Origin: Saccharum officinarum
Lineage: Eukaryota > Streptophyta > Magnoliopsida > Poales > Poaceae
Assembly (NCBI GenBank): GCA_020631735.1
Contig: CM036197.1
Span: 47,105,880-47,169,879, forward strand
Reading direction: 5' to 3'
DNA: 64,000 bases
In this document: piece by piece, positions 11,091 through 23,500 of the stretch
How positions within the stretch are numbered: position 1 is the stretch's first letter
How the letters are laid out: each line of letters begins with the position of its first letter
Notes under the pieces: generated by a model
Database searches by the model: none
Told to the model about the DNA's origin: nothing
The model's input: only the letters and a program-made list of their open reading frames with translations
Program-made: the position numbers and the translations under genes

Positions 11091-11105
11091 GCCTTTATAC
11101 ACGTG
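11091..11105 (-). promoter_or_regulatory. TATA box and adjacent CACGTG (G-box)
   Basis: On the minus strand the sequence reads CACGTGTATAAAGG, a G-box core directly abutting a consensus TATA box. It lies about 55 bp upstream of the peptide gene ATG, predicting a 5' UTR of roughly 25 nt. The G-box suggests bZIP/bHLH responsiveness, but this is motif-based inference. Confidence 0.6.
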
Positions 11106-11838
11106 CGGCACCTCTCTCTGTGCATGCTTTTTTTTTTCCTGTGAAGCTTTGGCATGTGCAAGGGCTTTTCCAATCGATAGGTGGAATCAGTATCTTATAG
11201 CCTTTTCCATTACACAGATTGTTGCAAAGGATTGGTATCTCATAGGTTCCTAGGTGATGCCAGCATTGAGCAGTACTCCAAAGTTCAATAGGTTAGGCAC
11301 CCACAATGCGCAGATAAACTAAGACCTTAAGCATTTAATGCAGTTTTGTTGCTAGACATAAACCATTGTACATACACCATAAACTTATGATGTGGCAATA
11401 AGCAATAAAAATTTTATCTTCTCGTCTTCTCGCTTTTCGGGTACATGGCAGGAAGGGTTGCTGTTTTTCTGGTTATGTTTTTTAGTCTTTATGGGATTCA
11501 CCTTGCTGCCAACTCTAGCCTCAACCATTGTGCAACTTTGTGTAACTACTGCTACCTGTTTATGAGTCCCATCGTAATGTTATACTATATCATAGACATT
11601 GCCCATGCCTAAGACAATAAAATCATGATATCTGATGCTGACAAGATATATTCGAGGCACCAAGCAACCAAGGCCACCCAGGCATTGCAAAATATTCTGG
11701 TTCCTTATTTTTTTTAAAAAAAATGGCTCCAGTTGCCTCATTTCATTTATACTCTCTTAGAGTAGGCTCAGTGTGATTCACAGTGCAGCGGTCGAACGTT
11801 GCGTATTAGTTTTACAGCTAACATAGATTCTTGCAGGC
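11106..11838. other. Upstream region of the peptide gene
   Basis: Intergenic DNA up to the CACTA target site. No domain-bearing ORF or clear repeat is seen. Confidence 0.4.
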
Positions 11839-11841
11839 ACG

Positions 11842-12290
11842 CACTACAGGACACGGCGCCTTTGCCGAGTGTCAAAAATCGGGCACTTGGCAAAGCCTTT
11901 TTTTTTTGCTGAGGGCCGCACTCAGCATAGAAAAACAGTTCTTTGCCGAGTGCCTGACACTCGGCAAAGAAGAGCACTCGGCAAATGACTTCTTTGCCGA
12001 GTGCCTGGCTCTCGGCAAAGCCTGGCACTCGGCATAGACTGCCCCACGTAACAGTGTTTGGCCCACATCACCCTTTGCCGAGTGCCAGCTGTTAGGCACT
12101 CGGCAAAGTTTTTTTTTTGGAAAATACTTCGCTGAGTGCCCCTGACATGGCACTCGACAAAGATTCAATTTTTTTTAAAAAATATTTTTGCCGAGTGTCC
12201 CTGGGATGGCACTCGGCAAAGGGCAAAAAATAAATAAAAAAAAGTCCTCTTTACCGAGTGCCATCTGTGAGCACTCGGCAAAGTTTTCTA
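11842..12290. repeat. CACTA left subterminal repeats
   Basis: Direct and inverted copies of TTTGCCGAGTGCC occur roughly every 25-60 bases (for example about 11861, 11942, 11993, 12073, 12188), often as inverted pairs separated by 10-20 nt. In this superfamily the subterminal repeats bind the TNP1/TNPA-type protein. ORFs here with repeated ECQALGK-like or LCRVP-like residues are translations of the repeat. Confidence 0.85.
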
Positions 12291-13063
12291 TTTTTTTTTG
12301 TTTTGGCCCCCTTTTTTGGCAGCCCTGCTACGGTACCAGGAACTCCATGTGACAATTTGAGACTTTTTTTTTTTACTTTTTGATATATTTAGTTAATTTA
12401 TTTTATTTACTTGATTTTTTTTGAAAAATACAAATTTAAACTGCACATGGTACGAATAATGGAATTTAATGATTAGAAAAATGATAGTTATGTTATTGAG
12501 TGTAATGTGAGGCCGTATCCAGGAACGGATCCAAAATTTCGGATATCTTGTTCACGAAACATGATTATCACATGTGGAGATATCCTGGTTTGTAAGCATC
12601 GTACGTGGCAGCGTATACGAAATCTTCTGAAATTTTTATCATAACCTCCACATATGATATCACGACATCTCAACAAGTTTCATGATTTTCGGACTTCGTT
12701 TGCTTTTTATAGAATTTAAAAACACTTCGCACGCAAGTTTGCGGTCATGTTTGGTGAATAAGATGTTCGAAATTTCGGTTCCGTTCCTGGATACGGCCTC
12801 ACACTACACTCAATAACATAACTATCATTTTTTGAATCATTAAATTCCATTATTCGTACCACGTGCAGTTCAAATTTGTATTTTTTGAAAAAATTCAAGT
12901 AAATAAAATAAAGTAACTAAATATAGTTAAAGGCCACAAAAAAAGTCCCAAATTGTCACATGGAGTTCCTGGTACTGTAGCAGGCTGCCAAAAAAAATTA
13001 GGGGCCAAAACAAAAAAATAGAAAACTTTGCCGAGTGCCAGACTAGGGAACTCGACAAAGGGG
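12249..13063. repeat. Large inverted repeat, arms about 320 bp
   Basis: The left arm (about 12249-12570) and right arm (about 12740-13063) are reverse complements with scattered mismatches. Diagnostic pairs are CAGGAACTCCATGTGACAAT near 12338 against ATTGTCACATGGAGTTCCTG near 12954, and GAGGCCGTATCCAGGAACGG near 12511 against its complement near 12780. The spacer of about 170 bp shows further weak pairing. If transcribed, the region would form a long hairpin RNA. Confidence 0.85.
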
Positions 13064-13208
13064 GTCTTTGCCGAGTGTCCTGCAGCTGGCACTCGGGAAA
13101 GAGAACTTTTTTTTTATTTTTTTTATTTTTCACCCTTTGCCGAGTGCCATCCATGGGGCACTCGGCAAAGGTATTTAAAAAAAAAATATTTGCCGAGTGC
13201 CGTGTCAG
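13064..13208. repeat. CACTA subterminal repeats, inner part
   Basis: Three more inverted pairs of TTTGCCGAGTG/CACTCGGCAAAG separated by A or T runs. The zone breaks off at about 13208 against gypsy-derived DNA and resumes with GGCACTTGGCAAAG near 14808. Confidence 0.75.
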
Positions 13209-14770
13209 TGGAAAGGTTTATGATTTCACCTAAGTCGTCCTTTTCTTCGAGGAAAAGTTTGACATCTTTCTTTAAGGCTGACTCGGGAGATTCAAAGGGT
13301 GAAACGGACATGACCCCCTCAGGCAGTTGTGGATAGGGGAGAGATTCTACCACCGAGTTTTTGGCTCGAGTGATAGGAATGGAAAAAGTCTCTTCCTAGC
13401 TTTATGTCTAGGTCCCTTGACATAGGTGGCTCTATGAAGAGTTTTTCTAAGGGGTGCCCTGTCATGATATCAAAATCCTGAAAGTCAAAGACATGGAACC
13501 CTAGGGCAATTTCAACATTGTTGTAATACAATGATATGCTATGAAGGATCCCTAGTCCTTCCAGGCTAGTTCGTGGGGTGACTCTGTAGGATTTGATTAT
13601 TGGAGCAATTAGTTCATTACCTAAATGGGTGGATGCAAAAGATGCTGACATGAGGTTTGCTCTGATAGTTGGATTGTAAAGAATATCCACCATGATTCCA
13701 CAAAATTTGCATTGGATGGTAAAAGAAGGGGCACAAATCTGAATTTCTTCAAAAGAAAGCTCTGCTTCTTCAATCCATTCTTTGCTTATGATGGCTATCA
13801 ACTCCTTGATAGATTATCTAAGGAATTCTTTGTCTAGTGGGTTAAGAGGAGTGACAGGAACTGGTGGTCTCTTTTGATATGAGTATTTTGAGGTATTTCC
13901 AAAATCTTCATGAAATTCGTCCTCAAAATGTGGAAAATCCAAAGGTTGGAAACCTTCCTCCGAAGTTTCCGGTTTGGGTGAGGGTCTCTGAATGGGGGTT
14001 AGATATTCGGCCTTGGCCGAAGAGACTTCTTCATGGCTCAGCTCAGGCTCTACACGGAGGGGTTCTAGCGGGGGAGTGTTTTCTAGAATGCGATCTAAAA
14101 AAGCTTTTCCTTCCGCTATAGTTTTATGGTTGAAAGAACCTTCGGCGCGATATCGAGCTGTAGGGCAGATTCCTTGCTAAGACCTAACCCAAAATGCTGT
14201 AACAACACATGGTTTGGTATAGAAAAGTTGGGCCAGATCGTGTTAGGATTGAAAACCTGTCTTGGGCTGCACCTAACGTTTCCTTCTCTTTTATTGAAAG
14301 TTGAGAATCTCTTGTCGCAGGGAAGCGATTCAAGATATAGGAAAGAATGCGAGATAGAATCTGCTCCTTAACTCTTCCCAATCTTTGTTTACCTTTCCTA
14401 CATTGTGGGCATACCATTGCTTCGCCCTCTCATCAAGGGAGAAGGGAAACAATTTCCACCAAAGTGTTTCATGTGACATGCCTGAAATGGTTAAGCATGC
14501 ACAAAGCTGCTCAAACTCCCATAGGTGATGATATGGGCTTTCGTTATCGAACCTTAAGAAGGTTTGTTCCTAAACCATGGCTATAAAGCCTAGGTGGAGT
14601 TCATAGCTAGAAGCTATAATTGGCTTTGATGATTTTGGTGGCTCTAAGAACTCACCCTTGGGAGCAGCAAGTTGTTGAATAGATTTTTGCTCCATTGAAA
14701 AGATTGAAAAAGAAAAGAAAGGTAAAAGAAATGATACATGGGCAAACTAGGTTCAGAGATAAGTATGACA
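13209..14770 (-). pseudogene. Ty3/gypsy gag-protease fragment inside CACTA
   Basis: On the minus strand, about 14600-14280 translates to a retrotransposon gag (PF03732-like) stretch containing LWWKLFPFSLDERAKQWY. Then 13801-13319 gives a protease-region stretch with ANLMSASFASTHLG and FQDFDIMTGHPLEKLF, resembling Tat/Athila-type gypsy proteins. Stop codons and frame changes interrupt it. No LTRs or target duplications were seen at the edges, so it is a captured or deletion-trimmed piece. It lies between two blocks of CACTA subterminal repeats. Confidence 0.7.
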
Positions 14771-14939
14771 ACCTTTCCCCGACAACGACGGGGGTGGGGG
14801 CGGTGGCCGGCACTTGGCAAAGACCCCCTTCCCCTCCCCCCGCCCACGCCCTAGCCCCGCTCCACCTGCCCACTGCCCCCTTCCTAGCCCACCTTCCCCG
14901 CCCCGGCAAAGCCATGGCCCCCCAAGCCCACCCCGCCAG
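14771..14939. other. CACTA internal GC-rich leader, left part
   Basis: A C-rich stretch with a CACTA repeat near 14808. The GCCAG at 14935-14939 is one copy of the solo LTR target duplication. The matching GCCGG and GGCCGGTGG-rich DNA resume at 19351, so the two parts were originally adjacent. Confidence 0.6.
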
Positions 14940-17900
14940 TGTGGCAGAACCACCTGAATTATATGGCCCACATGTGCTTACCATTGTCTTTTAAACTTTT
15001 GATAGCTGCACATGCAAGCCAGACAACTCCGGTAGTCTGTCGGGTGTTCTCAGTGAAACCCGAATCATCCACATTTTACAACTCATATATGATCAACAAA
15101 AGAGTTATTACAACATTACAATATTTGATATAAAATATCTTACATCAGAGTGCGGAATAATATAACATTAGTTTACAAAACATGTAGAAGTTAAACTTTA
15201 ACCTAAGCTCCAAAAGATGAGTAGACAGCGGAAACATCCGAGAAGAAACATCTAAGGTAGAAGAGGTAGCCAGACCACGTCGAGCCCATCAACATGATCT
15301 TACTAAGCTGCTCAAGTCAGAACCTGCAACAGGGTTTAACAAATCCTGAGTACAAAAGTACTTCACAAGAATTAACCGACGAAAAGGGTGGAGAAGACTC
15401 AGGAATGCAGGCTCAGGGGAATCAAGGTGAGGATGTAGCAAGAATCAAAGTTCTTTTGCATAAAAGCTACTAATAGTGAGTCCTTAAGATCAATATTTTA
15501 ACTCATCGTTAGTCATTAACAGAATGTAAGTGATCCTAGTCTAGATCAGATAACTCATACAACTTCTTTCTTAATCTCCAACCAAAGTTCTACTTGTTAA
15601 CTACGATGTTGAATAGCAAATCGAGTCTCCATATCCGAGGAGCAACGACGATCTGAGCCACTTATCTACCCAGCTAGGGCTTCCTAACCACATGATATAT
15701 GCGGGACTCAAACCCCATATATCAACCTTCACTCGAATCCTCCAAAACATGACCGGGTCCAGCGTCACCCGAGAGCACAGTACACCTCCAATCTAACCCT
15801 TGGCTATGAGGGTACACACTACTCTCGCCATCTCTCCACTCCTAGTGTGCGGTCGGCTGTTCACGGGATAGAATAGCCGAGGTAAGGCTTATCACGGGTA
15901 TGTGGTTAGTAATATAATGTCTCAACAAACATAGTTCAACAACGAACGGTCCTTAACTGATACAGACGTGAGCACTACATCAAGACTCCTTTCCCAATGC
16001 AAGTCTACCAATCAGTCTCAGATTACCATCATCATTATCCAACACTTTGTTCCACAACAACCCTTCAAACTTTGTTAAACATTTTTAAAGATTTCTTAAG
16101 CAAGGCTAAGCATACTAAGTATTTCAAATAAAACAGGTATCAAGGATGATATTGAGTAATCAAGGTTGATAATGATCAATTAGGTTATCACACAACTCCT
16201 AGTCACCTAATGCAATAGTTCATAAGCATAAGTGATATAAAGCTTTGAAAACTCAAGGGGAGGTTTAAATGCATCCAGGGCTTGCCTGCATTGCAGAGAA
16301 GGTTAGTTTCCTCAGAGAGATCCAATAGACCTCAACACCTCTGGTGGATGGACCTACTCCGAGACTTGATCGACACGAGCCTTCTCATTCTCGTATACAC
16401 TACACGTAATAAATGATGCACTTCTTAACATGATGGAATGCACACCATGATGCATGATGATGGACATACTAGTGTATAATAGAAGATAAACAAAGTTAAG
16501 AAAGTTGAGTACAACTTTCCTTCACTAAGAACTAGGGTTATTATCATAAAAGCATTTTCATTATTTAACTAATAAGTTAATTAATTATTTAGCATGGAAT
16601 GTAACACTTATCATATTATACTAGTTAAGCATGCCAAGGTATATAACTTAACATTACATTAAGTGCAACCATGAAGATTAAGTAAGGATTACAACATGAC
16701 CTAATCACATGCATTTATTAATTAATTAAATAAGTAACTATTTTATGTATTAGCTAGCAAGTTAATCATGAACATGACAATCATATAAAGAAGGTGCCAA
16801 GGAACTGTAGGGTTTTGTGTTCCAAGGTCTACATTCAATCCAAAAGGGCCCTTAAGTCATTTTAGGCATTATCCTAATTACTTTAACATTTATTAATTAA
16901 TTAAGCATAGAAAAGGTGATTAAATTAAACATTGTCAAATTTAAGCTTGAACTTTTTGTGGAGGTTGATCACATCATGAAACAGTGGCAAAATAAGTTTC
17001 ATAATTTTTAGACATTTATTTTGGCCTACAAAAATTATAGAAGTTGCATTTCTTAATTAAAAGAGGTAATTTTAAATCATAGCAGAAGTATTGGAATTGA
17101 TTATTTCATATTTTTACTATGTAGAGTAGATCATAACAAAGCCACACAAAATTTTTTACTATTTTATCATGCTTCAATAATTACTTATGAATTTGGAAAG
17201 AAATAACATCATTTAATCATTTCTGAATAAGAATAAACCATTTTCTCTCCCTCTTTCTCACTGACAGCGGGTCCCGGCTGTCATCCTTCTACTCCTATCG
17301 CTGATCGTGACTGGCGGTGCTTTGACCGGCCAGAGCTCATCGCCGGTGGGCACTCCGGTGGCACCGAGGGTACCTCTACACTCCTCTCTTCCTCCCGCAT
17401 CATTTGGTACCATTTTCCCCAACTCTGGTGCGCGACGACGAGCACGACGACGTTGACGGCGGCGCTGACATCTCCGGTGAAGCACCCTTGGTGCACGATG
17501 GCACCTCCGGCGATGCTATTACCTCCTACACACTCCCCTCGTCTACACGGACTCACCCACGATGTCAGTTGGGTGAGATAGGGTTCGAGATGAGCTCGTC
17601 CGCGGCCACAGCGGCATGACGGAACAGAGCACGCTGGCACAGCTGCGCTCTGGCTGACCCTAGGTCGAATTGGTCTAACCATCTACCTGGGAGGCATCAG
17701 GGGCTCACCACGAAGACTATGCGCACGATGGTCGAGTTGGAGACGAAGCGGAGCTAGGCCACCGGCGTCGAAGGCAAAGACGGTGATGTGCTCCGGCGGC
17801 GATGTTGCGTTCCTGCGTGCCCTGTGTGGTAGAGATCAAAACAAAGAGCCGATCACAACCACGGATAGACAAGGAAGCCAAAATGAGACAAGGGAGAGCA

Positions 17901-19350
17901 TGCAATGCTCCGAAGTAGCCTGTCCATGGTGAGGTGGAAAACGGCGGCTATGGTGGTTTCGCCATGACGAGAACGACATGCGTGGTGGCGCTAAGCAAGT
18001 AGAGATGAAGCGAGTGGGTTCGATTAATGTGCCACGACGAGTCGAACTGGGTGGCTAAAGGAATTGGACTACGGTCGTGCGGTGGTGACGAATTTTTTTG
18101 CTGGCACGTCTAGTTCGTTGGCGGTGAGCAGAGGAAGGGAAAGAGATGGCGCTGGCGGTGAGGAGCTTAAGAAGGCGAGGGGAGACGCTTGGAAGAGCCA
18201 GTAGCTGCTTCCTGCCACTGACGCGAAGCAGCTGCGTGCCAAAGCGCGGGGAAGCGGTAAGGCGAGGGCGGTGGCCATCGGTGATGCGGCAGGCACACTG
18301 CTGTCGGCGTCCTATACTGTAACAGACTGAACCCCTCTCCTTCTCCCATTTTCTCCTAATTTCACAAAGTAACTCGATGAATGGCTTTAACCATAGTTCT
18401 TCACTGATTTGAGATCTCCCACTTTGTTTAAAGCACCAACATCAAAAGATGATTATATTTTGAGATTTTGAATTGAGAAGCAGGGCACCTTGAAACTATA
18501 AAACTGAACTTTTCGGTTAGGTTTTAAAACTATTTTAGTTAAGCACTTTGAGCAATTAATTAGAGACTAAGCATTGGTCAAGCATATCAATTAATTATAC
18601 AGTAACACAGATCATATATCATACCAAGCAATGAAGCAAAGTTTGGTCCATTTTTATTTATAAAAATTTATTTAATAAAATCCCAAAGATTGAACTTATT
18701 ACTAAAATCATGGGCTTAGTCAAATTGACTGTGAGAATTAATCATTGATTCCATCTTTGAGCTCAATTTTTAAACATAATTGACTTAGAAATATTTTCAA
18801 CCTTTGATCCCACCTTGTAAAGCACAACTTGCACTACAACTTGTATTTTAACAACATTTTATTTCTTTAAGCATATTCTTATATATAAAATCACAAAGAG
18901 CCCTATTTGAAACTCGTGACATCATTTCATGTAATATAAGAATTATAACATATGAAACATGTGAAACACTTATATGAACATATTTATGAACTGCCTATGA
19001 GATACTACATAAGCAACACATAAACACTATATATACAACATAACCACGGTATAGATAAGACATTACTCATGCACACATATATGCAACATAGAAATGCTAT
19101 ATTTGAAACATATGAAACATTACATGTGAAACATGGCTCATGCAACATATATGAAACATTGCATGGCAACACTTGAAACATCACAAGTACAATACGAATA
19201 TACTCTATTGAAACATCACTATGCAACATATGAAACATATGAGTGCTATACTTGAAACATAGGGTGCATTTATGTAACAATGCTTGATGGTTATGCATGA
19301 TGATGCTCATGACCAAGTTTTAGTTGCTGTTTAACATCTGGGATGTTACA
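14940..19350 (-). repeat. Solo LTR, Ty3/gypsy (family B), 4411 bp
   Basis: On + it begins TGTGGCAGAACC and ends GGGATGTTACA, so the minus-strand LTR runs TGTAACATCCC to GGTTCTGCCACA. Flanks are GCCAG (14935-14939) and GCCGG (19351-19355), a 5-bp duplication with one transition. It shares long stretches with the + strand LTR beginning at 52278 and, at its 3' end, with the solo LTR 30144-33834. Internal layout: a TGTTTCA/TGTTGCA array near the LTR start (18935-19270), a GC-rich block (17260-18350), AT-rich DNA, and a conserved GAGTAC box at 15324-15385. No internal genes, hence solo. Confidence 0.85.
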
Positions 19351-19361
19351 GCCGGTGGCCG

Positions 19362-19475
19362 GTGGAGGAGAGGAGGAGGTGAGGAGGAGAGGAGGAGGAG
19401 GAGAGAAGGAGGAAGAGGAGGAGGAGGAGGAGGAGGAAGAAGAGGAGGAGGAGGAGGAGAGGAGAAGGAGGAGGC
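19362..19475. repeat. GGA/GAG microsatellite
   Basis: Imperfect GGAGGA and GAGGAG runs over about 110 bp. Long glutamate/arginine frames on + and serine/proline frames on - here are repeat translations. Confidence 0.9.
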
Positions 19476-20575
19476 TGCCCACGACTGTCCGACGCCAGCT
19501 GCTGCACCGTGGCCATCCCACGCTGGCCATCGCGCTGTGGCCGCCTTACACCGGCCGTTGACCCTCGGCCTCACCTCGATGAACCACGACCGACCACCAG
19601 CTCCTACCAGCGCTTCTAAGGTATGGAAGCTCTCTTTTTTTTAAAAAAAATTTAGTTGAATTAGTAGTTGTTGTTAGTAGTAGTGTTCAGTGGTGGTGAG
19701 AGTGGTAGTGGCAGTGGTGGGTGGTGGGTGGTGGGTGATGGTGGAGTGGTGGTGGTGGTGAAGTGGTGGTGGCGGTGGTGTTGTTGTTGGTGGTGGAGGC
19801 GGCGGTGGTTGGCAATGAACCTTGGTATATTTGTGGTTGTCGGCCATCGTGATGTTGATATATATGTGCTTGTCGGCCATCGTGCCATTGTTTCTTGCAG
19901 GTTTTGGAAACCTCCCCGTGCAGGGGAGGTGCTGCCAAAATTTTGAATTAATAGTGTTATGTTTCTTTTTTTTGCAGAGAAGAGCCCGTCGTTGCCTGGC
20001 CGGAGTACCTCGGCTACCCCATTTGTCTTCCTCGCCAATGCGGGTTTGCCTGCATAGCGTCACCTCGCCACTGCACCGACCCGCCATGGCCCCGCTGGCC
20101 TGACTCCGTCGCCACCCTAGGTATAACCCCTCTTTCCGTATCGTGGTCGTAGATCACGTAACCCAGTTTGGCGTCTCCTGTTCGAAGGAGATACGGTTGG
20201 AAATATGTAGATCTTTGCATATCTATGTCCGTATATGTTTCAGATTGTCCATGTTTTTTAGACAGTCCGCGGATGTGTAGATGTGTTAGTTTCCATGATC
20301 TGCTCTAATCCGAGATAGAGTTTTGACATCACCTCCCTGTTGTTCTCTGGATACACACTCTCCTTGGCAGGACGTGCATATGGAGAACAGCGGGGAGGTG
20401 CTGCTAAAATTCTATCTTGGATAGAGTAGAGCATGGAAACTAACCTCATCTACGCATCCACGGGTAGGATTAGGACCTATCCTCACCTATTAGACAGTAG
20501 GAACACCATGTAGATGCAACTGATATTTACATTACACGCTAATACATATGTTAGAGGACAGATGACCGTTAATGG
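19476..20575 (+). other. CACTA 5' leader upstream of TNP2-like gene
   Basis: GC-rich then mixed DNA between the GGA repeat and the first transposase exon, probably promoter, leader exons and introns of the TNP2-like gene. It contains a GTG/GGT repeat. A segment with GACAGTCCGCGGATG lies near 20260. A stretch including TCTATCTTGG near 20412 is the partial inverse of one near 20310. No confident coding exon is called. Confidence 0.4.
19688..19812. repeat. GTG/GGT microsatellite
   Basis: Imperfect GTGGTG repeats with GTTGTT and GGCGGT variants over about 120 bp. Histidine/proline- or valine/tryptophan-rich ORFs are repeat translations. Confidence 0.9.
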
Positions 20576-23500
20576 ATGTACACGGGCCAGAGAAGTCATA
20601 AAGATTACACGATAGAATGGATCAACAAGACCGATGCTTTCTTGAACAGTGCATTTGGCAAGGCTGCTAAAGGACATTGTCTAGTTTTGTGTCCTTGCAG
20701 CAAATGTGGAAATAGGAGAAGGGTAAACAAGGTGGAAATGGGTAAACATCTTGTGAAGAATGGATTTACGCTAGACTACACCCAGTGGGTCCACCATGGT
20801 GAAGCCCATCGTATGAGAGAGGAGGTGGTGAGACCATGCGTGGAGGCTTATGATGCCGATGCCAGGGTAGCAGACATGTTAGATGACTTTCACCAAGGGT
20901 AGTTCAATGAGGGACGTGAGAAGGAGGAGATAGAGGTAGCCGCACAGGCATTCTACGACATGATGGACTCAACACAGAAACCCCTTCACGATTGGTCAAC
21001 GATGTCTCAACTAGATGCCATTGGACGCTTAATGGGGTTGAAGTCCAAGTTAAACCTAAGTCGAGAAGGCTTCGATAAGATGTTGGCCGTGATTGGCACC
21101 CTGCTTCCGGAGGGCCACATTTTGCCAAAGAGCATGTACGAGTCACATAAACTCCTTCATGCACTTAAGATGCCGTATGAGTAGATACATGCTTATTCGA
21201 AGGGGTGAGTCCTATTTAGGAAAGAACACGAGCATGCAAAGTTTTGTCCAAAGTGTAAATCCTCCAGGTACCTAGAGGTAGACTCTGGTGATGGCCGGAA
21301 GAGGTAGCTTACGATCCCCATGAAAATCCTACGGTACCTTCCGTTCCTACCGAGGATCCAACGGCTATACATGACCGAGGAATCCGTGAAACAGATGATA
21401 TGACACAAAAATGGCAAATGGTACAATCGTGACAAGATGGTACATCCATCCGATGATGAAGCTTGGATCTGCTTTAATGACAAACATCGTGAGAAAGCAG
21501 ATAAGGCTCGTAATGTACGTGTCACGCTGGCAACAGATGGGTTCAATCCTTTTGGAATGATGGCTGCCCCATACACATGTTGGCCCATCTTTGTTATCCC
21601 CCTCAATCTCCCCCTAGCATCTCCTTTCAATGACATAATGTTGTCAGTGTTTGGACTAGCGGCCCTAACCTGACGAGTGAATGAGCGTTTACGCGTCGGA
21701 GATTCAGATGGTGTGCAAGAAGAACACAAGTGATTTATACTGATTCAGGCCGAAGAATGCCCTACGTCCAGTGGGGAGGAGAGTCTTGTATTGCCTTGCA
21801 CCGAGGTGCTTGTAGTAGGGGGTTACAAGCTGGTGAGAGAGGGAGGAGCTCCCAGGTCTCAAGATGTGTAAGTGTAGAATGCTTGCTCGTGATGAGTCGA
21901 ATTGCGTATGGATTCACCTCCCGTTCCCCTAGAATGGTCCCTGCCCTCCTCTTTTATAGATGCAAGGGGAACACAGGGTTACATGCATGCGTTGCGCGAT
22001 GTCTTTCCTAGGAAGAAAGATCTGAGGTCTCTAATATTGTCCTGTAGTTAGTGGCGTACCACTGTTGAAGGAGTGATCCCTATCCTTTGATGCTGTAACG
22101 ACGTGCCCTAACATACGTGGCCCTGTGCGTGACGTAGCTACGATGCGTAGAGTCATGATCATTCCTGTGGCGACGTGCTTGTCCTTGCGGTTTGATCGGC
22201 GTAGAGAGCCAAGGCCTCAGAGGCGTGAATCAGGGCGTGATTTCACCTCGTCCGAGGGAATAGCGGCCTAGAGTGACACCTCGTATGCCATGTAGGCCTA
22301 GATCATGTGTATAGTGCCAGTATGGGCGGCATAGTAACTAGCAGCTCTTTTTCATGCTGTTATGGGCGACGGCGTCATGATTTGACCCCTATCTCTCCTG
22401 ACTTGTCTAGTTGGTCAGCGCAGGGACGTGGGTGATGTCACAGGAGGTCTCGAGTGCGCTAATGGGAGAGCGGCATCAGAGGCTGGGGTCGGGTGAGTCG
22501 GAGAACTTCCCATGTCCGAGACCTTGTATCGGGGCCTCAGGCAAGGCGGAGAATCGACCTGTTGAAGGTTGCTTATCGAGCTAGCCTCGGGCGAGACGGA
22601 TAACTGCTCGCGGGCGGCTTTGCTTAGTCTCGGTTGATGAAAAGGTTTTATCCTTGATTTGGGTACCCCTAATCATGGTACCCGACAAACGTATTCTTAT
22701 CATTGATAATTCCTAGACACCCGGAGAGTAATATGGGTGTGTTCATGGAGCCCGTGTTTGATGAATTGGTCCGTGCTTGGGACAAAGGGGTATGGACATA
22801 CGACCGAGCTACAAAGACAAGCTTCAAAATGCATATTTGGTACCACTACTCCCTGCATGACTTCTTGGCGTATGAGATATTTTACGCCTGGTGTGTTCAC
22901 GGGAAGTTTCCATGCCCAATGTGCAAGGAAGGTGTGAGGTTCATTTGGTTGCAGAAGGGTGGCAAGTATTCGTCATTTGATAGACATAATCAATTCCTCC
23001 CTTTTGACCATCCATTCAGACAAGACATCAAGAACTTTATGAAAGGTGTTGTAGTGATAGGCCCTGCACCACGGATGATGACTGGTGCCGTGGTTCATGC
23101 TCAGATAGATGCTCTCATGCCCAATAAAGAAGGTGGTTTTGTGGGATATGGTGAGCAACATATGTGGACTCATATCTCGGGCATGACGAGGCTCCCCTAT
23201 TTCAATGACCTTCTTCTACCACATAACATTGATGTAATGCACACTGAAAAGAATGTCGTCGAGGCACTTTGGGCAACACTCATGGACATTGAAAAGTCTA
23301 AGGACAACCCTAAGGCTAGAGTGAACCTAACAATGTTATGCGATAGACCAAATCAAAAGATGCAACCTCCTAGTCGTGGCAAGACATGGAGAGGGCCTAA
23401 GGTCGATTTCATCTTGAAAAAGGACCAAAGGAGGGAAGTACTTGAATGGATCCAAATGCTAATGTTCCCTGATGGGTATGCAATGAATCTAAATAGGGGA

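Noticed and set aside
11768..12168. ORFs with repeated ECQALGK or LCRVP motifs (also 27915-28473)
   Set aside because: They are reads through CACTA subterminal repeats, not repeat proteins.
12249..13063. CRISPR-like or tRNA-cluster explanation for the palindromic repeats
   Set aside because: Irregular spacing, one large inverted repeat and a eukaryotic transposon context exclude a CRISPR array. No tRNA cloverleaf is seen.
17258..18349. ORFs with signal-peptide-like or arginine-rich text in the minus solo LTR
   Set aside because: They sit inside the GC-rich LTR block, are not aligned with the LTR B copy at 53300-53870 as a conserved frame, and show no domain.
19291..19574. Serine- or proline-rich minus-strand and glutamate-rich plus-strand ORFs
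   Set aside because: Translations of the GGA microsatellite.
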